A DNA stretch of 59,841 bases from Alicyclobacillus tolerans (GCF_900142255.1 NZ_FRAF01000022.1:1-59841), one strand, 5' to 3'. Positions 8,349 through 18,269 are shown, counted from the stretch's first letter. The notes: generated by a model from the sequence alone, not told the origin. Made by a program: numbers and translations.

Positions 8349-11060
8349 ATGGCAGAAAACAATCTGTTCCAAGCCCGCCAAAACCTCCAGGTTGGCAATA
8401 AGAATTATATTTATTATTCCTTGCCGGCACTGGAACAGGCTGGAGTTGGCTCCGTCTCGCGTCTTCCTTTTTCCATTAAAATTCTACTGGAAGCTGTTTT
8501 GCGACAGGCGGACGGACGAGTAATTACTGAGCAACATGTTCGGGATTTAGCCAATTGGAATGCACCGAAACCACAAAACGCTGATGTGCCTTTTAAGCCT
8601 GCACGTATCCTCCTGCAGGATTTTACAGGAGTGCCTGCGGTGGTCGATCTAGCTGCCCTGCGTGCTGCTATGCATACTCTGGGTGGTGATCCTAAACGCA
8701 TTAATCCCCTCATTCCAGTGGATTTAGTTATTGACCACTCCGTACAAGTAGATGCTTTCGGCTCTGCTGAAGCATTGCAATTTAACATCAACAAAGAATT
8801 TGAACGCAATGAAGAACGCTACAAATTTTTGCGTTGGGCACAAACCGCCTTTGACAATTTCCGCGTAGTGCCGCCTGGAACCGGTATTGTTCACCAGGTC
8901 AACCTCGAATATTTAGCGAAAGTTGTCCAACAAAAGCAAGAGGGTAACGAAATAGTTGTCTTCCCTGACTCACTCGTAGGCACTGACTCCCATACAACCA
9001 TGATTAACGGCATTGGTGTTTTGGGCTGGGGGGTTGGTGGAATTGAAGCCGAAGCTTGTATGCTAGGTCAACCTCTCTATCAACTGTTACCTGAAGTTAT
9101 TGGATTCAAACTAACCGGCCAGTTACCAGAAGGCGCTACAGCTACAGATTTAGCCTTGACCGTCACCCACATGTTGCGTAAAAAAGGCGTAGTAGGAAAA
9201 TTTGTAGAGTTTTATGGTTCTGGACTTTCCAATATTTCATTGGCCGATCGCGCTACTGTGGCCAACATGGCACCCGAATATGGAGCAACCATGGGCTTTT
9301 TCCCAGTAGACAGTGAGACGCTCAACTATCTGCGCAATACTGGTCGTGAAGAAGAACTTGTACAGCTTGTGGAAACTTACTGCAAAGCGCAAGGCTTATT
9401 CCGGACTGACAGTATGGCTGATCCAGTATTTACAGACACATTGGAACTCGACTTGGCTACGGTTCAACCCACCATGGCTGGTCCAAAACGTCCACAAGAC
9501 AGTATCAAACTTAGCGATATGAAATCGACCTTTGAAAATGGCATGCAAACTCCGGTCGATAAAGGCGGATTTGGTCTTGATGAAGCTGGCCGCAAGAAAG
9601 AAGTGGCTATTCATCATCCAGACGGATCGACCTCCACCATGAAACCAGGTGCTGTGGCCATTGCAGCCATTACCAGTTGTACCAACACTTCTAACCCATA
9701 TGTCATGATGGGTGCTGGTCTGTTGGCTAAAAAAGCTGTAGAAAAAGGTCTCACCCCTCCGAAATATGTGAAAACCAGCCTGGCACCCGGCTCCAGAGTA
9801 GTCACAGATTACCTGGAAAAAGCAGGGTTGCTCGACTCGTTGGCTCAAATTGGATTCGATGTGGTTGGTTATGGATGCACCACTTGTATCGGAAATAGTG
9901 GACCTTTGCCGGAAGAGATTGCAGGGCCAATCCGTGAGAATGATTTACTCGTAGCGGCTGTACTTTCTGGCAACCGCAACTTTGAAGGCCGCATCCACTC
10001 TTTAGTGCGAGCTAACTATCTGGCTTCACCGCCGCTTGTAGTAGCTTATGCTCTCGCTGGCAGTGTCGATATTGATTTGACAAGCGAACCACTTGGCACA
10101 GGCAAAGACGGTCAACCGGTGTATTTGAAAGATATCTGGCCAAGCAGCAAAGAAGTGGCTGATGCGGTCAACTTGGCAATGGACGCCAAGCTATTCCAAA
10201 GCCGCTATTCGGAAGTTTTCCAAGGCAACGAGCGTTGGAACGCACTCGACGTCCCACAGGGAGAGCTCTACGCTTGGGATGAACAATCAACTTATATCCA
10301 ACATCCTCCCTTCTTTGTCGGTCTTAGTAAGGAACTGCCTCCTGCTGAAAACATTAAAGAGGCTCGTGTACTCGCTTACCTTGGCGACTCTGTCACTACC
10401 GACCATATTTCGCCAGCCGGCAATATTGCTGTCAATAGCCCAGCCGGAAAATATTTGGTAGATCACAAAGTAGAGCCTTACGATTTTAACTCTTACGGAT
10501 CACGGCGCGGCAATCATGAGGTAATGATGAGAGGAACGTTTGCGAATATTCGTATTCGCAATAAGATTGCCCCAGGCACTGAAGGTGGCTATACCACCTA
10601 TTTCCCGAATGGCGAAGTCATGCCCATTTACGATGCAGCTATGAAATATCAGGAAAACCATTTGCCGCTGATTATTCTTGCTGGTAAAGAATACGGTACT
10701 GGTTCTTCCCGTGACTGGGCTGCTAAAGGAACATACTTATTGGGTGTGAAAGCAGTCATTGCGGAGAGTTTTGAACGCATCCACCGCAGTAACCTGGTAG
10801 GTATGGGTGTATTGCCATTACAGTTTAAAAATGGTGAGAGCGCTGAAACTCATGGCCTGACAGGCCGCGAAACCTTTACGATTGAAGGCTTAGATGGTGA
10901 GTTAACTCCTCGCCAAGAACTCAAAGTGGTTGCCCACAAAGAAGACGGTTCAAGCGTATCATTCCCTGTTACACTGCGCCTTGACAGTCATGTGGAAATT
11001 GAGTACTACCGCAATGGCGGTATTCTCCAGACTGTATTACGCAACTTTATGGAAGCGTAA
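8349..11060 (+). CDS. acnA: Aconitate hydratase A
   Basis: TCA-cycle enzyme interconverting citrate and isocitrate through a 4Fe-4S cluster; apo-aconitases of Bacilli can also bind RNA. 903 residues with the expected landmarks: [19 protein letters not shown] early, cluster cysteines in [11 protein letters not shown] and [13 protein letters not shown], and the C-terminal swivel domain with [16 protein letters not shown]. The start ATG 8349 follows AAAGGAG, so the frame upstream to 8253 is leader. A stem GATATCC/GGATATC at 8255-8281 may end rlmL transcripts. Works with the citrate synthase at the other end of the window. Confidence 0.97.
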   Translation: MAENNLFQARQNLQVGNKNYIYYSLPALEQAGVGSVSRLPFSIKILLEAVLRQADGRVITEQHVRDLANWNAPKPQNADVPFKPARILLQDFTGVPAVVDLAALRAAMHTLGGDPKRINPLIPVDLVIDHSVQVDAFGSAEALQFNINKEFERNEERYKFLRWAQTAFDNFRVVPPGTGIVHQVNLEYLAKVVQQKQEGNEIVVFPDSLVGTDSHTTMINGIGVLGWGVGGIEAEACMLGQPLYQLLPEVIGFKLTGQLPEGATATDLALTVTHMLRKKGVVGKFVEFYGSGLSNISLADRATVANMAPEYGATMGFFPVDSETLNYLRNTGREEELVQLVETYCKAQGLFRTDSMADPVFTDTLELDLATVQPTMAGPKRPQDSIKLSDMKSTFENGMQTPVDKGGFGLDEAGRKKEVAIHHPDGSTSTMKPGAVAIAAITSCTNTSNPYVMMGAGLLAKKAVEKGLTPPKYVKTSLAPGSRVVTDYLEKAGLLDSLAQIGFDVVGYGCTTCIGNSGPLPEEIAGPIRENDLLVAAVLSGNRNFEGRIHSLVRANYLASPPLVVAYALAGSVDIDLTSEPLGTGKDGQPVYLKDIWPSSKEVADAVNLAMDAKLFQSRYSEVFQGNERWNALDVPQGELYAWDEQSTYIQHPPFFVGLSKELPPAENIKEARVLAYLGDSVTTDHISPAGNIAVNSPAGKYLVDHKVEPYDFNSYGSRRGNHEVMMRGTFANIRIRNKIAPGTEGGYTTYFPNGEVMPIYDAAMKYQENHLPLIILAGKEYGTGSSRDWAAKGTYLLGVKAVIAESFERIHRSNLVGMGVLPLQFKNGESAETHGLTGRETFTIEGLDGELTPRQELKVVAHKEDGSSVSFPVTLRLDSHVEIEYYRNGGILQTVLRNFMEA

Positions 11061-11094
11061 CGACCTACACCTCTATAAGTTTGAGCAGACATGA

Positions 11095-11142
11095 AATAAG
11101 CCTCCCTATCCACACCAACGTGGAGAAGGAGGCTTATTTTTA
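11095..11142 (+). terminator. Strong terminator after acnA
   Basis: Perfect 11-bp stem AATAAGCCTCC/GGAGGCTTATT with a 22-base loop, followed by TTTTTAAG. It overlaps the stop of the convergent lipoprotein gene; on that strand it ends TTATTTC, so bidirectional use is possible. Confidence 0.88.
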
Positions 11143-11646
11143 AGTATTTTTATGGTGGATTTTTGCTGGAGAATACTCTGCAAGTCCGAATTGACCTTCA
11201 TTCGTACGAATAAGAAAAAACTCGTGTTGCTTATCAGCAACGTACACTGCTCCGCCTGGCCAGTATACCGACCATGTGCCATTCGGTTGAATGGTGCCAC
11301 TAGCAATTTTCTGGACACTTCCCGTACTGGCAAGTGCAAAGTGTCCATCTTGTAATGAAATGTCACGGGCTGGTACGTGAAAGACTTCTACCTGATGACC
11401 ATACCAAGCATCATCAGACCAGATATGCAACTCTTTCCCAACTATGGCCACATGAGTTGGCGGTGGATTCTGAATTCGCTTAGGCATGTTTAAGGTCATA
11501 GGTTTACCGGCTACACTAGTAGGAAGAATATCGGCAACTTCGTTATTGCTCAATTTGATGTTTTGTTCAGGATGGTATTCGCCACAGCCTGGCAGCAGAA
11601 AGGTTGCCAAAAAAACGGCTGCTGCACTCCAAGCATGTCTTCTCAT
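11140..11646 (-). CDS. Putative lipoprotein of unknown function
   Basis: 168 residues with a lipoprotein signal peptide: basic MRRH, hydrophobic core, then lipobox LPGC with Cys21 as the lipidation site, so it should be anchored outside the membrane. The mature part is rich in beta-type residues and aromatic pairs (DDAWYGH, GTWSVYWPGG) and I recognise no family. Start ATG follows GGAAGTGATGG. It is transcribed towards acnA and stands alone, divergent from the glutamic peptidase gene; the shared 168-base gap must hold both promoters. Confidence 0.75.
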   Translation of the reverse strand: MRRHAWSAAAVFLATFLLPGCGEYHPEQNIKLSNNEVADILPTSVAGKPMTLNMPKRIQNPPPTHVAIVGKELHIWSDDAWYGHQVEVFHVPARDISLQDGHFALASTGSVQKIASGTIQPNGTWSVYWPGGAVYVADKQHEFFLIRTNEGQFGLAEYSPAKIHHKNT

Positions 11647-11814
11647 TTTCCATCACTTCCATACACATAGTTGTTGGGGGATTCATTTTACTTTGCCCCA
11701 ATCGACACAAAATCATCAATTTGGGAAGAGGAATTATCTTTCAAGCACTTTTCGAAGTTTCCGTAGTACAGTAAAATAAAAATCAATCAACTAGAATGAG
11801 GGAGGTGCACCAGC

Positions 11815-13008
11815 ATGCTTGGCAAAGCCATTTTAATGTCTGCAGTTGTAGCTGTACCTGCTACAATTGCACTCCAGATGCATGCGTCTTCCAATTCTCA
11901 AAGTATAAAACATGCTCCCCTATACGCAACGGATGAAATCGGCAGCAAAAACTGGGCTGGTTATGTCGATATCGCCAAGCCTGGTCAAACCTTTCATTCT
12001 GTGACCGGCACTTGGCAGGTCCCAGCCATTGAAGGTGAAGATCAGTCTGCAGCAGCTCAGTGGATTGGGCTCGGTGGCGTGCAATCAAAAGATTTATTGC
12101 AAATGGGTACTGTGGAAACCATGGATAATGGACAGGCGGAAAATGTGCTTTTTTGGGAGAAATTACCGAATGCAGCGAATGATTGGTTGACTCTTCCGGC
12201 TGGAGCAACTGTTTCTGCTTCCATTGCGTCTGTATCGGCTAATTCAAACACGTTCCTGTTAAAAGCTGTGGTATCTGATAATGGACAAACCCAAACATAT
12301 ACAAAGGAAGTAGAAGTATCTCCCGCCTATCAGGAAGCGATGGGTACAAGCGCGGACTGGATAAGCGAAGATCCTTCCGATGTCTCGTTGAATCTCATTC
12401 CGTTAGCACAAATGGGTACGATTCGATATACAAATGCAACCGCCAATGGGTTACCTATTCTTCAATCTGATGCATCCACTGAGCCTATGGCTTTAGTTGG
12501 CACTGACGGTCAAACGGTTTTGGTTCAGCCTTCACAGCTCTACCAAGGAGATACCAGTTTTTACACTTCAGATACAGGCAACTCTGGAGCCACTACAGTG
12601 CCACAAATTACAGTCGTTCAACAAGTTCCAACAGGTCCTTTCCCATCTTCTGATAGTTCAGAAGCGTGGCAGCAATGGCAACAGATGCAAAACCAATTGC
12701 AACAACAGTTACAACAAGCTTTTGGAAATCCAAACGGAAGCTGGAGTTCTTTGCTTCCCTCTAACGGATCAAGCTGGATACAACTTCAACAGCAATGGGT
12801 CGCACAGTTGCAACAGGCAGAGCAACAGTTGCAATCATTACTGTCCAATAACAACTGGGGTGCCTTTGGTAATTTAACGAATGCTGGAACTCACTCCAAC
12901 TACTCGAGTTGGAATCCTCTACAGCTGTTGAGTCAACATGTGCATACTCATGTTGTCCATAATCAACAAGGGAACTGGCAATGGACCATCCAGTGGACCG
13001 CTTGGTAA
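11815..13008 (+). CDS. Secreted G1-family glutamic endopeptidase with Gln-rich tail
   Basis: 397-residue exported protease of the eqolisin (peptidase G1/A4) family, acid-active enzymes using a Gln/Glu dyad. A signal-like hydrophobic segment covers residues 4-20. The fold begins at NWAGYVDI; by comparison with scytalidoglutamic peptidase the dyad is Q96 in DLLQMGT and E185 in ADWISEDP, both present. Core strands such as VTGTWQVP and QWIGLGG also match. After about residue 268 comes an unusual extension of roughly 125 residues dominated by Gln, Asn, Ser and Trp (QQWQQMQNQLQQQLQQ), ending in a His- and Trp-rich segment. ATG 11815 follows GGGAGGTG. The family suggests activity in an acidic exterior. 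Confidence 0.9.
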   Translation: MLGKAILMSAVVAVPATIALQMHASSNSQSIKHAPLYATDEIGSKNWAGYVDIAKPGQTFHSVTGTWQVPAIEGEDQSAAAQWIGLGGVQSKDLLQMGTVETMDNGQAENVLFWEKLPNAANDWLTLPAGATVSASIASVSANSNTFLLKAVVSDNGQTQTYTKEVEVSPAYQEAMGTSADWISEDPSDVSLNLIPLAQMGTIRYTNATANGLPILQSDASTEPMALVGTDGQTVLVQPSQLYQGDTSFYTSDTGNSGATTVPQITVVQQVPTGPFPSSDSSEAWQQWQQMQNQLQQQLQQAFGNPNGSWSSLLPSNGSSWIQLQQQWVAQLQQAEQQLQSLLSNNNWGAFGNLTNAGTHSNYSSWNPLQLLSQHVHTHVVHNQQGNWQWTIQWTAW

Positions 13009-13059
13009 TCTAAAATCTCATTTAATAAACAGGACAAATCGATTTCACATCGGATTTTG

Positions 13060-13086
13060 AAGGCTAGGGCAACCTAGCCTTTTCTA
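13060..13086 (+). terminator. Terminator after the glutamic peptidase gene
   Basis: Perfect 9-bp stem AAGGCTAGG/CCTAGCCTT with a GCAA tetraloop followed by TTCTATT, 50 bases beyond the stop codon. Confidence 0.8.
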
Positions 13087-13141
13087 TTGAGTTTCTTTTC
13101 ACACTGGATGGAACAGAGATCTCTTAAAAAATTTCCAGCCA

Positions 13142-13396
13142 TCAATAGATCCACGGCAGCAAACGCCATGTGCGCTGCCTGTATGGTCCATAAGCTTCAC
13201 CGATATGAGCAAACAAGATGGATTCCTCCACTTTCATCCGGCGAAGTCATCCTATCAAGGGAATAACAGCCCAGACGAACATTACAAGACCAAGATATGC
13301 CGTCCATATAGGTAAACCAAAAACTTCTAGTTGTCTGCTTGTTCATACCGACCATACATTATCTACTATGACCGTCGCAATCATGGTCACCCACAA
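13142..13396 (-). pseudogene. Remnant of an isoprenylcysteine carboxyl methyltransferase-type membrane protein
   Basis: No intact gene lies between 13087 and 13452. On the minus strand one frame ending at TGA 13142 encodes a membrane helix (GLPIWTAYLGLVMFVWAVIP) and then RRMKVEESILFAHIGEAY plus GPYRQRTWRLLPWIY, the typical C-terminus of the ICMT/NnrU-like methyltransferase families (R-x-x-x-EE-x-L, FGEAYxxY). Two in-frame TGA codons (13343-13345 and 13247-13249) interrupt it, and the N-terminal two thirds are absent; the readable part begins right at the adh terminator. I read it as a decayed gene end. Confidence 0.6.
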
Positions 13397-13431
13397 GAAA
13401 AAACCTGCCTCCGTTTTAACAATGAGGCAGG
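13397..13431 (-). terminator. Terminator after the alcohol dehydrogenase gene
   Basis: Minus-strand stem CCTGCCTC/GAGGCAGG with a 12-base loop followed by TTTTTT, about 20 bases past the adh stop. Confidence 0.82.
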
Positions 13432-13452
13432 GGCAGGGGTTAATATATCAAT

Positions 13453-14619
13453 TTATAGCGCAGCTTGCAAAATTCTCAATACATCATTTTTGTTCAATTT
13501 GCGATACTTCCCTATTTCTCCAAAACGCACACTCTGTTCGGCCATACGCTCCAGATTTTCTGAGCCGATTTGATAATCAGCCAATCTCTGTGGCACTTCA
13601 ATCGAACGGTAAAATTCTCGAACCTTTTCAATCCCTTCAGCAGCCAATTGAGATGTACTTTTGCCCGCTGGATTGATTCCGAACACATGGACAGCGAGAT
13701 CAGCAAAACGCTCTGGTTTTTCCTGAGAAACAAAGTCCATCCAGTGTGGAAATAATATAGCAAGACCGCCACCATGAGGAATATCGTAAATGGCACTGAT
13801 TTCATGTTCCATTGCGTGATTAGCCCAATCTCCTTCAATCCCCATGCTAATCATGCCGTTTAGTGCCATGGTCGAGCAGTACATTATCGTCTCTCTGGCT
13901 TCATAGTTAGTTGGTTCGTCAATGACTTTACGAGCATTTTCAATAATGGTTTTTATTACAGACTCTATAAGGCGCCTTTGCAATGGCGCATTTTCCGTGG
14001 GATGAAAATAGTGTTCATAACAATGCGCAAGCATGTCACAGATACCATAAATTGTCTGATCACGAGGTACTGTAAATGTATTTTCTGCATCACAGAATGA
14101 AAATTTCGGGAATGTATAAGGAGAACCGCCGCCGAGTTTTTCTTTGGTTTCCCAATTTGTAATAACTCCACCAGAATTCATTTCCGATCCGGTGGCTGCT
14201 AAAGTAAGAATGGTTCCAATCGGTAAGGCATCTTTAGCAACTGCCTTGCGTTGATAGATGTCATACACTTCACCATCAAACTTGACTCCCATAGCAATCG
14301 CTTTAGCGCAGTCTAAAACTGAACCCCCACCTACTGCAAGAATAAGGTGTACGCCCTCCGTTTTGCAGAGATCGATGCCTTTATGAACTGTTGTCAAACG
14401 GGGATTAGGTTCGACACCAGCGAGTTCAACCCACTCAATGCTACCTTCTCTAAGCAGGTGGATAACTTTGTCGTACAGTCCAAAACGCTTGATACTTCCA
14501 CCGCCGTATAGCAACAACACTTTGTTTCCATATTTACGAATTTCCTCAACAAGATGCTGTTCCAATTGACCTTTCCCATAGTAAAGTGCTGTTGGATTTT
14601 GAAAACGAAACGGGTTCAT
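13453..14619 (-). CDS. Iron-containing alcohol dehydrogenase, butanol dehydrogenase (YugJ/YugK/BdhA) type
   Basis: NAD(P)H-dependent group III alcohol dehydrogenase of 388 residues. NAD-binding loop is [32 protein letters not shown] and [16 protein letters not shown] follow; metal ligands are expected in [13 protein letters not shown] and [20 protein letters not shown]. Start ATG 14619 lies 6 bases after AGGAGGAG. Substrate (butyraldehyde or another aldehyde) cannot be told from sequence. It stands alone behind a promoter region containing a large palindrome, suggesting repressor control, for example by aldehyde or redox stress. Confidence 0.9.
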   Translation of the reverse strand: MNPFRFQNPTALYYGKGQLEQHLVEEIRKYGNKVLLLYGGGSIKRFGLYDKVIHLLREGSIEWVELAGVEPNPRLTTVHKGIDLCKTEGVHLILAVGGGSVLDCAKAIAMGVKFDGEVYDIYQRKAVAKDALPIGTILTLAATGSEMNSGGVITNWETKEKLGGGSPYTFPKFSFCDAENTFTVPRDQTIYGICDMLAHCYEHYFHPTENAPLQRRLIESVIKTIIENARKVIDEPTNYEARETIMYCSTMALNGMISMGIEGDWANHAMEHEISAIYDIPHGGGLAILFPHWMDFVSQEKPERFADLAVHVFGINPAGKSTSQLAAEGIEKVREFYRSIEVPQRLADYQIGSENLERMAEQSVRFGEIGKYRKLNKNDVLRILQAAL

Positions 14620-14682
14620 AAAATCTCCTCCTGATTTTGCAAATGGCAAAATGGTTACCTTTTGCAAGCTAATAATTAGTTT

Positions 14683-14714
14683 ATCATGTTTTGGTCTCCA
14701 GACCAAAACATGAT
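14683..14714 (-). promoter_or_regulatory. 32-bp near-perfect palindrome in the adh promoter region
   Basis: Arms TCATGTTTTGGTCT and AGACCAAAACATGA (plus one further pair outside) surround a 2-base centre. On the minus strand a weak promoter TTGGTC-17-TAAACT overlaps it and leads to adh. Its length, symmetry and lack of a T-run suggest an operator for a dimeric regulator rather than a terminator. The regulator is not in the window. Confidence 0.6.
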
Positions 14715-14868
14715 TAAAGGCGGCAAATAGCTGCTTTCTTCTGTCTGTCTAAAGTTGTCCTTCACTTCATATACATGAAGATAGTCGTCTGCAAGTTTTG
14801 CATCCACTGTGAACTGGTCTCAACTCAAGCAAATTGAATGGAGTTCCAGATCCAATTAAGCGTGGCTT

Positions 14869-14905
14869 TCAGGCCCGTGAATCCGAGGCTTACAGGCCTG
14901 AGAAA
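14869..14905 (+). other. Hairpin just upstream of an EamA transporter start
   Basis: TTTCAGGCC and GGCCTGAGAAA form a stem around a 19-base loop, ending about 14 bases before the proposed GTG start and next to its ribosome site (GCGAGGA). It could affect translation initiation; nothing identifies a ligand. Confidence 0.35.
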
Positions 14906-14918
14906 GCGAGGATACCGC

Positions 14919-15848
14919 GTGTCAGGAGTGATGTTTGCAGTTTTGTCAACACTCTGCTATTCGTTATCCTATGTCGTTCTGCGCCGCGGTCAGTCAGAAG
15001 CTGCCATCACTGACGCCGGTCTATTACCTGTGCTCATCGTGAGTACTCTCCTTCTGGACGGTTTTTGGCTGATTAACTATTTGACGCATCAGCAAATGCT
15101 CTTATCCGTTTTACATGCGCCTCTATCTTCCTTTCTATATTCCTTGCTCTCTGGAATCTTAGGTACATTTTTAGGAAGATATTTTCTCTATCGAGCAATT
15201 GCTGCGGTCGGTGCAACGCGAGGAATAATTGTCAAATCACTCTCTCCCATCTTCACAATGGCGATTGCCTTTCTTTGGCTGAGAGAGCAACCTGATATCG
15301 GTCAACTTGTCGGGATCGGCCTTATCGGTTTAAGCATTGGACTGCTTTTCCACGAACAAAAAATAAAGCCTTTACGCGGAATAACCTGGTCTTTTTTTAC
15401 ATCCGGAATGAGCCTTGCTTTCTTTGCAGCAACATTTCAAGGAATTGGCCACAGTGCACGCAAACTAGCTGTACTCCATAACTTCCCCAGTCTAACCGCA
15501 GCCGCGATGGACTGTACAGTAGCCACAATCGTCTATTTTTTGGTCAGATTGATCTACCCACCCTTGCAAAACCATTGGTCGTCCTATCCTTGGCGACAAA
15601 CAGGCGCTTACTTTGCGACGGCAGGTTTTCTTTCTGCTGTTGGCATCTTATTTTTCTTTGCTGCAAGCCAAAATATTCCGATTTCTACTGTGGCGGCTAT
15701 CAGTGGAGCGGAACCCTTGTTGGTGACTTTATTCTCCATTCTTTTCTTATCACAATTGGAATCCTTCTCCGCCTACTCAGTATTTGCAGCTTGTCTGGGT
15801 ACATTAGGCATTTTAACCATTGCCATAGGACCGCACCTCTTCCCGTGA
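14919..15848 (+). CDS. EamA/DMT-family membrane transporter
   Basis: 309 residues with ten hydrophobic segments arranged as two EamA repeats of about 150 residues, the drug/metabolite transporter fold. Conserved features are the first helix with YSLSYVVLRRGQSE, SPIFTMAIAFLWLREQ at the end of repeat 1, and GAEPLLVTLFSILFLSQ in repeat 2. I choose GTG 14919 with GCGAGGA 7 bases upstream; the ATG four codons on has its ribosome site too close, and the upstream frame from 14838 is non-hydrophobic. Substrate unknown. It is followed by the flavoprotein gene after 41 bases, possibly one operon. Confidence 0.82.
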   Translation: MSGVMFAVLSTLCYSLSYVVLRRGQSEAAITDAGLLPVLIVSTLLLDGFWLINYLTHQQMLLSVLHAPLSSFLYSLLSGILGTFLGRYFLYRAIAAVGATRGIIVKSLSPIFTMAIAFLWLREQPDIGQLVGIGLIGLSIGLLFHEQKIKPLRGITWSFFTSGMSLAFFAATFQGIGHSARKLAVLHNFPSLTAAAMDCTVATIVYFLVRLIYPPLQNHWSSYPWRQTGAYFATAGFLSAVGILFFFAASQNIPISTVAAISGAEPLLVTLFSILFLSQLESFSAYSVFAACLGTLGILTIAIGPHLFP

Positions 15849-15889
15849 TACAATAATGGTTGGATAAGAACAAGGTGGAGTGAAAATGT

Positions 15890-17173
15890 TTGCTAACAAA
15901 AAATGAACATGCTGATGTGATTATTATAGGCGGAGGTCCTGCAGGCTTAATGGCTGCCGTAGCGGCTGCTGAAAAAGGTGCGCGAACCCTATTGCTTGAG
16001 AAGGGAGAAAAATTAGGACGCAAACTAGCTATTTCAGGCGGCGGTCGATGCAATGTAACAAACGCCAAGCCCTTACCGGAGCTAATGGAGAATATCCCTG
16101 GAAATGCCAAATTTCTTTATTCCACTTTGCATCGTTTCAATAATCAACATATCATGCAATTTTTCCAAAATCTCGGAATTGAGCTGAAAGAAGAAGATCG
16201 AGGAAGAGTTTTTCCAGTGAGTAATAGTGCATTGACCGTTGTTGCCGCTCTGGTCAACGAAGTACGCAGGCTAGATGTGGACATTCGCTTACGTACACCC
16301 GTGAAACAACTCTATCTGAGAGAAGGCAAAATTTGCGGCGTAATACTGCAAAGCGGAGAAACTTTACGATCACCAGCCGTAGTCATTGCCACTGGAGGAT
16401 GCAGTGTACCTGCCACAGGCAGCACAGGAGACGCGTATCCGTGGGCAATCGAGGCTGGACACACCATTGTTGCGCCTTTTCCTACCGAAGTACCGCTGGT
16501 CTCTAACGCTCCTTGTATTCAAAATCGCAGTTTACAAGGTCTCTCTTTACAAAATGTAGAATTGACTCTTCTCCATAAACGCGGAAAAATTTTGACGGTA
16601 CAGAACGGAGACATGATTTTTACGCATTTCGGCGTCAGTGGTCCTGCCGCTTTACGATGCAGTCACTATGTATCCGTCACCAAACGAAAAGAACCTGCAG
16701 ATTCATTGATCCTTGCTATTAATCTGGCTCCTGTGTTCAGCAAGGAAGAAGGGCTGGCTAACTGGGTGCAGCGTCGACAGCGTTCGCCTCGCAGGCATTT
16801 GCATCATGTATTGACGGAAATGATGCCTGAAAGACTGGCCACTGCTGTTTTAGAGCGTGCCAAAGTGCAAGGTAATCGGCCCATGGCCGAGATTTCCAAT
16901 GGTGAATTGGAAAAAATCGAGGAAATCATTCATTGTTTTACTCTCCCCATTCAAGGTACGTTGTCTCTTAGCAAAGCCACAGTAACTGGAGGAGGGGTCT
17001 CTGTCAAAGAGATTGACCCCAAAACTATGGCTTCCAAACTCTGCAACGGTCTCTATTTTGCTGGAGAAGTGATGGACGTACACGCCCACACAGGCGGATA
17101 CAATATTACAGTCGCCTTTTCTACTGGTTGGACAGCTGGAGAGAGTGCCGCATACTACGCAACAGCAACATAA
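15890..17173 (+). CDS. HI0933/YhiN (BaiN)-family FAD-dependent oxidoreductase
   Basis: 427-residue flavoprotein. N-terminal dinucleotide fold DVIIIGGGPAGLMAAVAAAE, the family signature KLAISGGGRCNVTN, an ATGGCSVPATGSTGD loop, and the C-terminal GLYFAGEVMDVHAHTGGYN binding the flavin. B. subtilis YtfP is a relative; the physiological reaction is poorly known. Start is TTG 15890 with GTGGAG 8 bases upstream. Its last 53 bases overlap the 3' end of the convergent MFS gene. Confidence 0.88.
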   Translation: MLTKNEHADVIIIGGGPAGLMAAVAAAEKGARTLLLEKGEKLGRKLAISGGGRCNVTNAKPLPELMENIPGNAKFLYSTLHRFNNQHIMQFFQNLGIELKEEDRGRVFPVSNSALTVVAALVNEVRRLDVDIRLRTPVKQLYLREGKICGVILQSGETLRSPAVVIATGGCSVPATGSTGDAYPWAIEAGHTIVAPFPTEVPLVSNAPCIQNRSLQGLSLQNVELTLLHKRGKILTVQNGDMIFTHFGVSGPAALRCSHYVSVTKRKEPADSLILAINLAPVFSKEEGLANWVQRRQRSPRRHLHHVLTEMMPERLATAVLERAKVQGNRPMAEISNGELEKIEEIIHCFTLPIQGTLSLSKATVTGGGVSVKEIDPKTMASKLCNGLYFAGEVMDVHAHTGGYNITVAFSTGWTAGESAAYYATAT

Positions 17174-18269
17174 TGTAAACGTAAGCTACAAAGAAAAAGG
17201 CAGCTGACAGCCAAAGAAGCGGTTGCAGCATGCGCTGCGACAATAGGCTGCCTCCCCACCAACTTCCAACAGCACTGCCAAGATTAGCACCGGCCACACG
17301 AACTCCAAACATTTGCGCATACTCGGTTTCTGCTAAAAAACGGAGAAAGGACGCATCTACAATTGGTTGCGGAATGGAACTAGCCGCCGTACGAACAAGA
17401 TAAAGTCCAGAAAAGGACCAAAATCCCGATACCCACGCAGAAGCTGCAGTGGTCCCCGCTGAAAGAGCAAAAGCCATGGATAGAGTAGGAAATTCACGAA
17501 CTCGACGAATTAACGGCCCTACTGTTGCAGAACCTATAGATACCATAAACATAGCCAGTGCAGAAACAATCGATATGGCTTCTGGGGAGCCACCAAAATT
17601 CTGATGTAAAACAAGCGTCATAAATTGAGACAGTAAACCAGGTGCTAGGCCAAACAGAAAGGAGAATCCACTCATCCAAATGATTCTCCGCGAAGGTTTG
17701 CGAAAAGCGCGATGAGCCTTTGCATCAGGAGCTCTCACGAACAATCGAATGACTGGAGCTATGAGCGCAATCGCTGTACCGAGTAAAAGAACATGACGAA
17801 ATCCTAAAATTGGCGAAAGAAAACCAGCAAGTACGTTACCTGCGCCCATGCAAAACATGTACATGGCAACAAACCGACTGAAGATATGTGCCTTCTCTGA
17901 TGAAACCGTCAGAGAAGAGAGAACTACATTCTCTGTCGAGACCAAAAGTGAGCCACCAATTCCCGCCAAAGCTGTGCAGACAGCATACACCCATTGTAAA
18001 TTACCAACGCCAATGCCCAAATATCCGAGAACAATAATCAGTGTTGCTAATTTCCAAACTTTCGAAGCTCCAAGCCTGTCAGCAACACCACCCAAGAGTA
18101 AAGCAACAAAAGCTCCACAAAGCGCATTAATCGAAAACAACACGCCAATACGAGCGTCTGTCAAACCTTGATGTGCATAAAAAAAAGGTAGCGCATATTG
18201 TGCCATGCCAATACCTAGACTCAACAAAGTCTCACTGCCTAGATAGAGCATCAATGGACGGGAAATCAT
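17121..18269 (-). CDS. Major facilitator superfamily transporter
   Basis: 382 residues with 12 predicted membrane helices. The loop between helices 2 and 3 carries GGVADRLGASKVWK, the MFS G-x-x-x-D-R-x-G signature, and helix 4 has GIGGSLLVSTENVV. A basic central loop (RAFRKPSRR, about residue 190) separates the halves. Substrate not evident; efflux of a drug or metabolite is most likely. The gene ends inside the flavoprotein gene on the other strand, so their transcripts would be complementary for at least 53 bases. GGAGG lies 13 bases before ATG 18269, a rather long spacing. Confidence 0.82.
   Translation of the reverse strand: MISRPLMLYLGSETLLSLGIGMAQYALPFFYAHQGLTDARIGVLFSINALCGAFVALLLGGVADRLGASKVWKLATLIIVLGYLGIGVGNLQWVYAVCTALAGIGGSLLVSTENVVLSSLTVSSEKAHIFSRFVAMYMFCMGAGNVLAGFLSPILGFRHVLLLGTAIALIAPVIRLFVRAPDAKAHRAFRKPSRRIIWMSGFSFLFGLAPGLLSQFMTLVLHQNFGGSPEAISIVSALAMFMVSIGSATVGPLIRRVREFPTLSMAFALSAGTTAASAWVSGFWSFSGLYLVRTAASSIPQPIVDASFLRFLAETEYAQMFGVRVAGANLGSAVGSWWGGSLLSQRMLQPLLWLSAAFFFVAYVYIMLLLRSMRHSLQLSNQ

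Noticed and set aside
13142-13396. TGA read as tryptophan or selenocysteine to rescue the methyltransferase frame
   Set aside because: TGA works as a normal stop at other genes in the window and the N-terminal two thirds of the protein are missing anyway.
13218-13676. Plus-strand frame of 152 codons between the peptidase and adh genes
   Set aside because: It lies opposite the adh 3' end and the pseudogene, has no ribosome site and no recognisable protein features.
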